Positions 1-8,377 of a DNA stretch of 46,888 nucleotides are shown here, in pieces (within the stretch, counting starts at the first letter, position 1; each line of letters opens with the position of its first letter). The DNA lies in NCBI RefSeq assembly GCF_000348925.1, contig NZ_AODQ01000021.1, positions 1-46,888 of the forward strand. Direction: 5' to 3'. The position numbers and the translations under genes were made by a program. Below the pieces are notes generated by a model. The model was given only the letters and a program-made list of their open reading frames with translations, was not told the origin of the DNA and made no database searches. The stretch comes from Cesiribacter andamanensis AMV16. GTDB lineage: Bacteria > Bacteroidota > Bacteroidia > Cytophagales > Cyclobacteriaceae.

Positions 1-1821
1 TTTCAGACCCAGGGCAGCAGTGGCGGTCCGGTAGGCCTGATCAACGTAGACTTTATAAAGGGTAGACTTTTACTCCGGCGCCTTTCCCGCCAACCGGGGG
101 GGTGCGCTCTCCTCCATCTTTGACTTCAAGCAGCGCGAGGGCCGCACCGACAAATGGGTCTTCAATGGCATCATTGGCGCCTCCGACCTGGGCATTACGG
201 CCGAGGGACCCCTGGGCGACAGTGCTTCCCTTATCTTATCGGTGCGCCGCAGCTACCTGCAGTTGCTGTTTAAGGCACTGGAGCTGCCCTTTCTGCCCGT
301 CTATAACGACTATCAGCTAAAGTACCAGTGGCAGCCCAACCCCAAAAACCGCTTTACCGTGGTGAGCCTTGGCGCTCTGGACGATTTTGAGCTGAACCTG
401 GATGCCAACGAAACCGAAGAACAGCGCTATACGCTCAACAACCTGCCTGTTTCCAAGCAGTGGAACTACACCATTGGCGGTAAGTGGGAGTACTTTCGCA
501 AGGGGGGCTATTATACAGTGGTGCTCAGCCGCAACATGCTTGACAACCGGGCCAGCAAATGGGCTGGCAATGATGAAAGCCGCCCCGAAAACCGCCTGCT
601 CGCTTACCAGTCGCAAGAGATCGAAAACAAGCTGCGGCTGGAAGATTTTCGGCAGTTCGGCAGCGGCCTCAAAGTAACCTGGGGCCTCAACTATGAATAC
701 GCCAAGTACTCGGTTGATAATTACTTCAAAACAGTAGCCCAGGGCAACCCCCTTACCCAGGAGTACCGCTCCAGCCTGCAGCTGAACAAATGGGGCCTTT
801 TTGGCCAGGCCAGCCAGGATCTGCTGGAGGGCAAGGTAATCCTTTCGGCCGGTCTGCGCATGGATGCCACCGACTATTCCGAGGAGATGAACAAGCTTTG
901 GGAACAGTTTTCGCCCCGGCTTTCGGCCGCCTGGTACTTTCTGCCCAAATGGAGCCTCAATGCCAATGTGGGCCGCTATTACCAGTTGCCCAGCTATGTG
1001 GTCATGGGCTTTCGAAATTCGGCCGATGGCCCCCTGGTAAACCGCCAGAACGGGCTACAATACCTGCGGGCCGATCATGTGGTGAGTGGGGTAGAATGGG
1101 CGCCCACCAACTTTCTGCGCCTTACCCTGGAGGGCTTCTACAAATGGTACAGCAACTATCCCTACCTGCTGGATCAGGGCATCTCGCTGGCCAACCTGGG
1201 CGCCGATTTTGGGGTGATTGGCAACAGCCCGGTGATCTCCGCCTCAAAGGGCCGGGCCTATGGGCTGGAGTTTCTGGTGCAGCAGCGCCTGGCCAGCACC
1301 TTTTACGGCACACTGGCCTATACGCTGGTGCGCAGTGAATTTACTGGCCTGGATGAGGTCTATATCCCTTCGGCCTGGGATTACCGCCACATAGTGAGCC
1401 TTACAGGCGGCAAGCGCTTTCCCAGAAACTGGGAGCTGGGCAGCCGCTTCTTATTGAGCGGGGGCCCTCCGTTTACCCCCTTTGATCTGGCCGCCACCCT
1501 GAACCAGGAGAACTGGGACCGCAGCGGCCAGGGCCTGCCCGACTACGCCGCCTGAACCAGGGGCGCCTCAGCGCCTTCCATCAGCTGGATATCCGTATTG
1601 ATAAAAAGTATTTCTTTCCCCGCTGGAGCCTGAACCTCTACTTTGATGTGCAGAATGTATATGCCTACGAGGTGGAGTTTCCCGATAACATTGATGTGGT
1701 ACGGGATGCCCAGGGCCAGCCGGTATCCGATCCCCAGAACCCCGGGCGCTACCTGGGCAAACGCCTGCGCAATACCAGCGGTACCCGCTTGCCTACACTG
1801 GGGGTAATCATTGAGTTGTAG
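1..1821 (+). CDS. TonB-dependent receptor, 5'-truncated by the window, two frameshifts
   Basis: This is an outer-membrane TonB-dependent receptor whose signal peptide and N-terminal domain lie outside the window. The visible part starts in the plug. Frame 1 (1-60) reads GGPVGLINVDFIK; frame 2 from about 62 continues VDFYSGAFPANRGGALSS and runs through the barrel to a stop at 1553-1555. Frame 1 from about 1549 then reads RLNQGRLSAFHQLDIRIDKK and a normal barrel C-terminus to the stop at 1819-1821. Because the protein is continuous across both breaks, I join the three pieces. One break lies near the GGG at 60-62, the other near 1544-1551, where one base appears to be missing. The substrate is unknown. 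The receptor frame and family are clear; whether the breaks are mutations or sequencing errors cannot be told from one sequence. Confidence 0.85.
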
Positions 1822-1843
1822 GAGGAGTGAACTTCTATGGCCA

Positions 1844-1880
1844 ATCCTCCAGGGTTTTTTAAAACCCTGGAGGATTTTAT
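1844..1880 (+). terminator. Rho-independent terminator after the first receptor
   Basis: A perfect 15-bp stem (1844-1858 paired with 1861-1875) with core CCTCCAGGG/CCCTGGAGG and a two-base apex is followed by TTTATTAT. It sits 23 nt after the receptor stop and before the convergent VIT-family gene. The downstream T-rich tract favours plus-strand use. Confidence 0.8.
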
Positions 1881-1904
1881 TATCTAGTCTACCATAGAGC
1901 CGCA

Positions 1905-2666
1905 TTACCCCCCCAGCCAGCGTTCCAGCAGGGCCCCGACGAAATAGGCCAGGGTAGCGGCAGCCCCGCCTAGCAGCAGGGTTTCCAGCATGGCGCGCCA
2001 GCGGGAGGTTTGGGTTACATAGCTTTTAAGGTAGCCAATGCCCAGAAAGGCCAGCCCCGTCAGGAAAGCCGCCAGCCAGAAGGGATCGGCCTGCAACCCC
2101 AGCTTGGAGAAGTCCAGCACATAAGTAAGTAGCGGCACCAGCCCTACGGCGATAAAGGAGGCAAAGGTTACTCCCCCAATAGCAAAGGGCGATTTGGTTT
2201 CCCGGATCATGCCCAGCTCTTCCTTCATCATCACATCCACCCAGCGGTCCCGGTCGGCGGTAAGCACATCCACCACCTTTTCCAGCAGTTCCCCCTTAAA
2301 GCCCTTGGCCTGCATGATCTCCCGCACTTCTTGGCGCTCCCGCTCGGGCAGGTGATCCACCTCCCAGTATTCGGTGCGCTCGTGCATGCTAAAATTATCC
2401 TGCTGGCTTTTGGCGCTCAGGTAGCTGCCTACGCTCATGGCAAAGCCATCGGCTATGAGGTTGGCAAAGCCCAGGATCAGCACCACCTGCGCACTTAGCC
2501 CCCCTCCGGCTGCACCGGCCACCACGGCAAAAGTAGTGACTGACCCATCGATGCCGCCATAGACAAATTCGCCCAGGTAGTCCTGCACCGGCCGCAGCCA
2601 TTTGGGGCCGCTATTGTGAATGGCTGCTTCGGGGGGTTTGGCGGGGGGGTAGGGAGTAGTGCTCAT
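1905..2666 (-). CDS. VIT1/CCC1-family divalent metal transporter
   Basis: A 253-aa integral membrane protein of the VIT/CCC1 family, whose members move Fe2+ or Mn2+ across membranes. The first conserved helix reads [20 protein letters not shown] and the second contains [20 protein letters not shown], both family hallmarks. A charged Glu-rich segment (about residues 85-140, containing [14 protein letters not shown] and a run of EE/D residues) matches the cytosolic metal-binding insertion between helices 2 and 3. Three further hydrophobic helices follow (about 160-185, 192-212, 228-248). The start MSTTPYPP leaves a cytosolic N-terminal tail of about 30 residues. It is convergent with the upstream receptor and divergent from the next receptor. 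Iron versus manganese cannot be told from sequence. Confidence 0.85.
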   Translation of the reverse strand: MSTTPYPPAKPPEAAIHNSGPKWLRPVQDYLGEFVYGGIDGSVTTFAVVAGAAGGGLSAQVVLILGFANLIADGFAMSVGSYLSAKSQQDNFSMHERTEYWEVDHLPERERQEVREIMQAKGFKGELLEKVVDVLTADRDRWVDVMMKEELGMIRETKSPFAIGGVTFASFIAVGLVPLLTYVLDFSKLGLQADPFWLAAFLTGLAFLGIGYLKSYVTQTSRWRAMLETLLLGGAAATLAYFVGALLERWLGG

Positions 2667-2718
2667 GCCGGTAAGTTACGGCACAAGCAGGGCTTTTGCC
2701 ATGACCTTTCTCAGGCTT

Positions 2719-2751
2719 TTTGACGGAAACACCCCTGGCAGCACGTATTTG
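2719..2751 (+). promoter_or_regulatory. Candidate Bacteroidota promoter for the 2875 receptor cluster
   Basis: TTTG at 2719-2722, a 21-nt spacer and CGTATTTG at 2744-2751 resemble the Bacteroidota housekeeping promoter (TTTG, N19-21, TAnnTTTG), with a mismatch at the TA dinucleotide. It would give a leader of roughly 115 nt. Confidence 0.35.
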
Positions 2752-2874
2752 TCTATTCTCCCCATACAGCTCGTCGAGTTATTTTACAGCTCAGCTACCC
2801 CATTCCACAGCTCAGGCACTAAAAATTTCAAAGCCGCTGCGCACCTGCCACCTTAGCAGAAACAAACGCAACCC

Positions 2875-5037
2875 ATGAAGCCTATTTTTTACCTCCTGTT
2901 CTTATTCAGCAGCCTGGCCGCCCTGGCTCAGCCCAGCCTCAGCGGCCGGGTGACCGACCAGCAGGGACAGCCCCTGCCCGGTGCCAATGTGTTTCTGGCA
3001 GGCACCTTCAGTGGGGCGACCACTTCTGGCAACGGGGCCTTTTCCTTTCAGGCTCCGGAAGTGGGGAGCTATGTACTGGTCGTACGCTTTATCGGCTACC
3101 GGGAATTTAAACAACCCCTGGAACTGGCCGCTACCGACAGCCTATGGCTACCCGTGCAGCTGCGGGAAGAGCCTGCTCAGCTGGGCGAGGTGGTGATTAC
3201 GGCCGGCACCTTTGAAGCCTCCGATGTAAACCGGGCTGCCTCCCTCACCACCCAGGATGTGCTCACCACCGCCGCTGCCCTGGGCGATGTGATCGGCGCC
3301 ATTCAGCTGCTGCCCGGCGCCAGCCCACAGGCCGAAGACGGCCGCCTGTTTATCCGCGGGGGTAGCGCCGACGAAAGCCGCCTCTATGTAAATGGCCTGG
3401 CCGTACAGAACCCCTATGGTGCCACCGCTCAGAATCTGCCCAGCCGGGGCCGCTTTTCCCCCACAATGTTTCAGGGCTTTCGCTTTAGCACCGGTGGCTA
3501 CTCGGCCGAGTGGGGCGAAGCACTCTCAGCTGTGCTGGCCATGGATCACCGCAACTTTCAGAACACCTCTCAGCAAACCAACCTGGGACTGATGAGCATT
3601 GGCGGCTCGCTGGCTCACCAGCGCAAGCTGGGCAGAGGGGGTATAGCGGCTGAAGTGGAATATACCAACCTGGCCCCCTACATGGCCCTGGCGCCGCAGC
3701 GCTACCAGTTTCCGCAGGCGCCTTACAGCTGGGGCGGCGCCCTGGTATGGCAGCAGCCCCTGGGGGAGGGCCGACTGCAGCTGATGCTGGACAGCCGCCG
3801 CGGCGGCCTGCACGTAAGCCAGCCCGACATTACCCAACCCAACGGCATCATGGACATAGCCCTGCAGAACCAGAACCACTACGGCCAGCTCAGATGGCAG
3901 CAACCGCTGCATAAAAACTGGCTGCTAACCAATGGACTTGCACTCTCGGCCGATGAAACCCTCCTACAGCCCAATGGCGCCCGTCTGGAGCAGCACAGCT
4001 GGCTGCTGCACCTCAAAAGCAAACTGGAAGGCGAGCTGAGCCGCAGCCTGCGCCTGACCCTGGGAGCAGAAGTAGAACGCCCCCATCTGGAAGAAGCGTA
4101 CCGGGAGAGCAGCAGCCCTCTGCAGCAGCGCAGCCAGCAGTGGTGGCGCAGCGCCGGCTGGGCCGAGGCCGACTGGCAGCCCTTACGTAAACTGGCCCTG
4201 CGGGCCGGGCTGCGCAGCAGCCACAGCAGCCGTACCGGAGCCATGGCTCTGCAGCCGCGCTTCTCGGCAGCCTGGCAGCTACAAAGGGAGCAGCAATTAT
4301 CCCTTGCGGCTGGGGTATACAGCCAGGAACCTGATACACGCTGGCTGCGGGAGCTGCCCGGGCTGGCCGATGCCCACAGCCGCCACCTGGTGCTCAACTA
4401 CCAGTACCAGCCCGAGGGGCGCACGCTGCGTGCCGAAGCCTACTACAAGACCTACGAAGGACTACCCCTGTATACCCCAGATGCAGAGGGCAAGGCCCGG
4501 CTATCTACTGGGGGCAGCGGCTATGCCCGCGGTGCAGAAATTTTCTGGCGAGACCGGAAAAGCCTGAAGCGCACCGACTACTGGATCAGCTACTCTTATG
4601 TGGATAGCCGCCGCCAGTGGGCCGATTATCTCGAGGCGGTAACGCCCCCCTTTGCGCTTGCACATTCCCTGGGCATGGTGTACAAATACTTTATCCCCGG
4701 GCTGCGCAGCCAGGTGGGAGGTTCCTTCTCGCTGCACAGCGGCCGCCCCTATGAAAATCCCAATACGGAAGGCTTTATGAACGAGCGTGCCCCCCTGCAG
4801 CAAAACCTGAGCCTGAACTGGGCCTTTCTCTGGAAACAGAATCTGATTCTCTATACCGCCGCTACCAATGTGCTGGGAGGAGGCGATGCCCTTAGCTATC
4901 GCTATGCAGCCGAACCCGGCGCCAACGGGCAGTTTCAGGAGCAGGCCGTAGGCCCGTCGGCCAAGCGCTTTCTCTTCATTGGCCTGTTTTACACCCTTAG
5001 CCACGATAAACAAAAAAACCAGCTCGACCAGCTGTGA
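2875..5037 (+). CDS. TonB-dependent receptor with carboxypeptidase-like N-terminal domain
   Basis: A 720-aa outer-membrane receptor. A signal peptide (residues 1-19, ending ALAQ) is followed by a carboxypeptidase D regulatory-like domain (about 20-105, with SGRVTDQQGQPLPGANVFL), a plug domain (about 110-225, with LFIRGGSADESRLYVNGLAV and the FSTGGYSAEWGEALSAVL strand) and a beta-barrel to the C-terminus. It heads a co-directional cluster with a periplasmic TPR-like protein and a LytS/LytR pair, so the cluster may couple uptake or sensing at the surface to transcription. The substrate is unknown; no SusD-like partner is adjacent. The reading frame is intact throughout, unlike the receptors at both ends of the window. 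Confidence 0.9.
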   Translation: MKPIFYLLFLFSSLAALAQPSLSGRVTDQQGQPLPGANVFLAGTFSGATTSGNGAFSFQAPEVGSYVLVVRFIGYREFKQPLELAATDSLWLPVQLREEPAQLGEVVITAGTFEASDVNRAASLTTQDVLTTAAALGDVIGAIQLLPGASPQAEDGRLFIRGGSADESRLYVNGLAVQNPYGATAQNLPSRGRFSPTMFQGFRFSTGGYSAEWGEALSAVLAMDHRNFQNTSQQTNLGLMSIGGSLAHQRKLGRGGIAAEVEYTNLAPYMALAPQRYQFPQAPYSWGGALVWQQPLGEGRLQLMLDSRRGGLHVSQPDITQPNGIMDIALQNQNHYGQLRWQQPLHKNWLLTNGLALSADETLLQPNGARLEQHSWLLHLKSKLEGELSRSLRLTLGAEVERPHLEEAYRESSSPLQQRSQQWWRSAGWAEADWQPLRKLALRAGLRSSHSSRTGAMALQPRFSAAWQLQREQQLSLAAGVYSQEPDTRWLRELPGLADAHSRHLVLNYQYQPEGRTLRAEAYYKTYEGLPLYTPDAEGKARLSTGGSGYARGAEIFWRDRKSLKRTDYWISYSYVDSRRQWADYLEAVTPPFALAHSLGMVYKYFIPGLRSQVGGSFSLHSGRPYENPNTEGFMNERAPLQQNLSLNWAFLWKQNLILYTAATNVLGGGDALSYRYAAEPGANGQFQEQAVGPSAKRFLFIGLFYTLSHDKQKNQLDQL

Positions 5038-5078
5038 TCATCCCCTTTACTTATTTCACTCAAAAAACCCTAATCCCT

Positions 5079-5753
5079 ATGAAAACCGCTAATCTCTTAA
5101 CCATCACCCTTGGCACCCTTTGCCTTCTCCTTGCCCCTTTTAGCCCTGCGCTGGCTCAGAATGCGGCCTCGGCCTACCCTCAGGCCATGCAGCAGGCCCT
5201 GGCCCAGCTGCAGCAGGCCAAATCTGCCGATGAGCTCACCGCCTCTATCAATACCTTTAGCCGCATTGGCGAGGCCATGCCCGGTGAGTGGTTGCCGGGC
5301 TATTACAAAAACCTCACCCGCCTGAACATGAGCGGCAGCCTGCCCTCTGCCAAAGAGAAAGACCAGCTGCTGGCAGAGGTACTCACCGAACTGGACGCGT
5401 TGCTGAAGCAGCACCCCAATAACAGTGAGCTGCTTACCCTGAAGGGCTACCATCACATGCTGTATGTAGCGGCCGATCCGGCCAGCCGGGGGCCGCAGTT
5501 CTCCGGCCTTACCATCCAGCTGCTGCGCCAGGCCATGGCCGCCGACCCGAACAACCCGCGCGCTTACCTGCTGCTGGGCCAGATGCAATGGGGCATGGCC
5601 CAGTTCATGAACAGCTCTACCGACCAGGCCTGTGCCCTCTTTGCCCGGGCCCATGAACTGTATACCGCCAGCTCCACCACCCCCTCACTGGCTCCCAGCT
5701 GGGGTGCAGGTTCGGCCAAGCAGCTGCTGGAGCGCTGCCAGCCGGCAGACTAG
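5079..5753 (+). CDS. Periplasmic TPR-like protein
   Basis: A 224-aa exported protein. I chose the ATG at 5079 because it opens directly into a signal peptide (MKTANLLTITLG... ending SPALAQ); the in-frame GTG at 5034 overlaps the previous stop and would bury the signal peptide. The mature part is alpha-helical with TPR-like spacing: a helix pair around residues 70-120, then LDALLKQHPNNSELLTLKGY and AMAADPNNPRAYLLLGQMQW, the usual 'NNP/N-x-A-x-x-x-LG' pattern. It lies 41 nt after the receptor stop and 54 nt before the LytS start. The position suggests a periplasmic partner of the receptor, which is inference. No enzymatic motif is visible. Confidence 0.75.
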   Translation: MKTANLLTITLGTLCLLLAPFSPALAQNAASAYPQAMQQALAQLQQAKSADELTASINTFSRIGEAMPGEWLPGYYKNLTRLNMSGSLPSAKEKDQLLAEVLTELDALLKQHPNNSELLTLKGYHHMLYVAADPASRGPQFSGLTIQLLRQAMAADPNNPRAYLLLGQMQWGMAQFMNSSTDQACALFARAHELYTASSTTPSLAPSWGAGSAKQLLERCQPAD

Positions 5754-5796
5754 GCTGATTTTATCCCTGCCTATTACAATACCCCCTAAAACCTTG

Positions 5797-5804
5797 TACC
5801 TTTG
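5797..5804 (+). promoter_or_regulatory. Perfect -7 box abutting the LytS start codon
   Basis: TACCTTTG matches the Bacteroidota -7 consensus TAnnTTTG and ends three bases before the ATG at 5808. No good -33 TTTG is present 19-21 nt upstream. If used, the transcript would be nearly leaderless. Confidence 0.3.
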
Positions 5805-5807
5805 GTT

Positions 5808-6851
5808 ATGTCTCCGAATGCTGTTAATACCTCAAGCTGGCGCGGTCAGGCGCTGGGAATCTTTCTGCTGAGCCTGGGCTTTACGGTGCTCAACAATCTG
5901 GACGGTTCCCACCAGATAAGCTCCCTGCTCACCTCCTTCTTTTTTACCCTTGTGGTATGTGCCGCCATGTGGCTGGGCAATGGCTGGATCACCGACCAGA
6001 TCAGCAACCACATTAGCTGGGTAGAAAAGCCTGTGCTGCGCTTTACCCTTGGCGTAGGGGCTATGGTGGTGTACACCACGCTCATCTACATGCTTATTTT
6101 CGAGACGATTGAATGGTACATCGGACGGGAGTTTTCCAGCCGCACCTACTGGCAGTCCATGATCATTACCATGGTGATCACTACGCTTATCTCGCTGCTG
6201 ATGCACGCCCGCTCCTTTCTGCTCAACTGGCGACAGGCAGCCATAGACCGGGAGCGCTTGGAGAAAGCCCATGTGGCCAGCCAGTACCAAAGCCTTCGCA
6301 ACCAGGTAAATCCGCATTTTCTGTTCAACAGCTTTAATGTACTTACCGAGCTGGTGCACCAGGATGCCGACCTGGCCGAGCGCTTTGTGCGCCAGCTAAG
6401 CAAGGTGTACCGCTATGTGCTGGAAAAGCGCGATGCCGAAGTGGTGCCCCTGCAGGAAGAGCTTACTTTTCTGAAAAGCTTTCTGTTTCTGCAGGAGATC
6501 CGCCAGCCCGGCACCCTGCTGGTAGCATGGCCACAGGGGGTATCAGACGAACTGGGCGTACCCCCTCTGGCGCTGCAGCTGCTGGCCGAAAACACCATCA
6601 AGCACAATGTGCTGGATGCCAACCATCCCCTAACGCTGCGGCTGCGCATCCAGGAGGGGATGCTGGTGGTTGAAAACCAGCTCAGGCCCCTGCAGCAGCC
6701 CGCCGCCGGCACAGGGGTGGGGCTCTCCAACCTTAGCCAGCGCTATGGGTACCTCTCCACCATCCCGGTGCAGGTCCAAAAAACTGCTGACTCGTTTATC
6801 GTAAAACTGCCGCTGCTCAAAATCCCTGTCTATGAAAGTGCTCTTGGTTGA
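5808..6851 (+). CDS. LytS-type sensor histidine kinase
   Basis: A 347-aa membrane sensor kinase of the LytS/YehU (His_kinase) family. Four hydrophobic helices lie at about residues 12-30, 38-62, 75-98 and 118-140. They are followed by the phosphoacceptor block LRNQVNPHFLFNSFNVLTEL (His about 168), an N-box LLAENTIKHNVL and a glycine-rich ATP lid GTGVGLSNLSQRYGYL. There is no separate periplasmic sensor domain, so the stimulus is probably read in the membrane or through a partner. The stop lies 20 nt inside the following regulator gene, so the two are translationally coupled. The ATG at 5808 is preferred over the in-frame TTG at 5802. Confidence 0.9.
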   Translation: MSPNAVNTSSWRGQALGIFLLSLGFTVLNNLDGSHQISSLLTSFFFTLVVCAAMWLGNGWITDQISNHISWVEKPVLRFTLGVGAMVVYTTLIYMLIFETIEWYIGREFSSRTYWQSMIITMVITTLISLLMHARSFLLNWRQAAIDRERLEKAHVASQYQSLRNQVNPHFLFNSFNVLTELVHQDADLAERFVRQLSKVYRYVLEKRDAEVVPLQEELTFLKSFLFLQEIRQPGTLLVAWPQGVSDELGVPPLALQLLAENTIKHNVLDANHPLTLRLRIQEGMLVVENQLRPLQQPAAGTGVGLSNLSQRYGYLSTIPVQVQKTADSFIVKLPLLKIPVYESALG

Positions 6852-7611
6852 AGATGAAAAACTGGCGGCCGACCGGCTGGAAAAGCTGATCCGGCGCCTG
6901 GAGCCCCAGGCCGATATTGTAGGCAGGGCCACCAGCGTGCAAAGTGCCTGCGACTGGCTGGAACAGCATGGTGCCCCGGAGCTGGCCTTTCTGGACATTC
7001 AGCTGGGCGATGGCCTGAGCTTTGAGATCTTTGAGCGCTGCCCACTGCAATGCCCCGTTATCTTTACCACCGCCTACGATGCCTATGCGCTCAAAGCCTT
7101 TAAGCTCAACAGCATTGATTACTTGCTTAAACCCATAGAAGAAGAGGAGCTGGAAGGTGCCTTTAAGAAATTCCACCAGTGGCAGGGCAGCCGGGCAGCA
7201 AACAGCACAGCAGCCCTGCCACTGCCCGACCCCATGGCCCTGGAGCGCACCCGCCTGCAGCTTAGCCGGCAGTACAAGCAGCGCTTCCTGATTCGCCTGG
7301 GCGAGCAGCTTCATGCCATTCCGGTAGAGGAGATCCTGTATTTCTGGAACGAAGAAAAAGCCACTTTTTTAACTACAACGGCTGGCAGGCGCTACCTGGT
7401 CGATTATTCCCTTAACCAGCTGGAGGAATTGTTGGACCCGGCCCTCTTCTTCCGCATCAACCGCCAGCAAATGCTGCGCCTGGAATCCATCAAAAATATC
7501 ATCGCCTACAGCGGCAGCCGCCTGAAGGTGGTGCTGCAGTATGCCGAAACCAAAGAAGCCCTGGTAAGCCGGGAGCGGGTAAATGAGTTTAAAGCCTGGC
7601 TGGATCGCTAA
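6832..7611 (+). CDS. LytR/AlgR-type response regulator (REC + LytTR)
   Basis: A 259-aa response regulator. The receiver domain (residues 1-115) has the acidic pair in MKVLLVEDEK, the phosphoacceptor Asp in LAFLDIQLGDG (about residue 55), the Thr in VIFTTAYDAYA and the Lys of IDYLLKPI. A linker of about 40 residues leads to a LytTR DNA-binding domain (about 155-258, with IPVEEILYFWNEEKATFLTT and FFRINRQQMLRLESI). It overlaps the kinase gene by 20 nt and ends one nucleotide from the convergent recO stop, with no terminator between them. Its likely targets, by analogy with other LytTR pairs, include its own cluster. Confidence 0.92.
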   Translation: MKVLLVEDEKLAADRLEKLIRRLEPQADIVGRATSVQSACDWLEQHGAPELAFLDIQLGDGLSFEIFERCPLQCPVIFTTAYDAYALKAFKLNSIDYLLKPIEEEELEGAFKKFHQWQGSRAANSTAALPLPDPMALERTRLQLSRQYKQRFLIRLGEQLHAIPVEEILYFWNEEKATFLTTTAGRRYLVDYSLNQLEELLDPALFFRINRQQMLRLESIKNIIAYSGSRLKVVLQYAETKEALVSRERVNEFKAWLDR

Positions 7612-7612
7612 G

Positions 7613-8305
7613 CTACCCCTGCATTTCCTGCAGCACCGGCAGGGATTTGAGGTCGCCGAAGTCGGCTACATGCAGGCGGTAAAATTGCAGGATCATCTGC
7701 AGCACATGGCGGCGGCGCTCGCCATTCAGGGGGATGGGAGCCCCATAGGGCTCCAGCAGCAGGCGCTCTACGGCCTCCCGGTCAATGGCATCGGCCGAGA
7801 TGTAGGGGCTTACTTCCTCCAGAAAATCATCGGCCGTTGGCGTGGCAAAGCCCAGGTAGCGGGATAGCTTCAGCAAAAACTGCAGGTGGAAGTTCTGTAC
7901 CCCCTCCTGCTGCCCATCCAATACATGAATGGAATGGTGTAGAAACTGGTAGAGCACCGGGTTGGGCTCTTCGGACTTGAGCGACTTGCTGAGCAGCTCG
8001 GTTAAAAAAAGTACGATGCCGGTCTTTTGAAAATCCATCGGCAGGTACACAAAGGGCTCCGGGCACTTGATCTCCCGGATGCGGTGCAGGTTGGCCCGTT
8101 CCTGATGGTACACCACCAGTTCCAGCAGCGTAAGGGGTTGGTAGAGCCCCATGCGCCCCCCGCCGCTTTTGGCATTGCCACTGCTGCGCACCCCATTGAC
8201 AATATAGGATTGCAGGCCCAGCACCTCGGTATAGATCTTGACAATAATGGACGTTTCGCGGTAGCGAATGTAGCTGAGCACTATGCCTTTGGTCTTCTGG
8301 AGCAT
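7613..8305 (-). CDS. recO: DNA repair protein RecO
   Basis: A 230-aa RecO, the recombination mediator that works with RecR to load RecA on SSB-coated DNA and to anneal strands. The N-terminal OB-fold opens with MLQKTKGIVLSYIRYRETS and has the characteristic QSYIVNGVRSS strand. The helical C-terminal half contains the family pattern LLKLSRYLGFATP and a final FYRLHVADFGDLKSLPVL, typical of Bacteroidota RecO. The four zinc cysteines of some RecO proteins are not visible, as is usual in this phylum. It follows porZ by 72 nt in the same direction; I recall a recO-porZ neighbourhood in other Bacteroidota, so co-transcription is plausible. Confidence 0.9.
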   Translation of the reverse strand: MLQKTKGIVLSYIRYRETSIIVKIYTEVLGLQSYIVNGVRSSGNAKSGGGRMGLYQPLTLLELVVYHQERANLHRIREIKCPEPFVYLPMDFQKTGIVLFLTELLSKSLKSEEPNPVLYQFLHHSIHVLDGQQEGVQNFHLQFLLKLSRYLGFATPTADDFLEEVSPYISADAIDREAVERLLLEPYGAPIPLNGERRRHVLQMILQFYRLHVADFGDLKSLPVLQEMQG

Positions 8306-8377
8306 GCTGGTTTATGAGTTCTGTACGCTTTCAAAAAAACAAATAATGGGGGGCTAACATTCCCAAAAAGGCATTTA

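Noticed and set aside
2395..2601. Short open frames inside the VIT-family gene and many other short antisense frames
   Set aside because: They overlap well-supported genes and have no own start context, composition or motif.
5034..5078. GTG at 5034 as start of the TPR-like protein
   Set aside because: It overlaps the previous stop and would place 15 residues before a normal signal peptide that starts at 5079.
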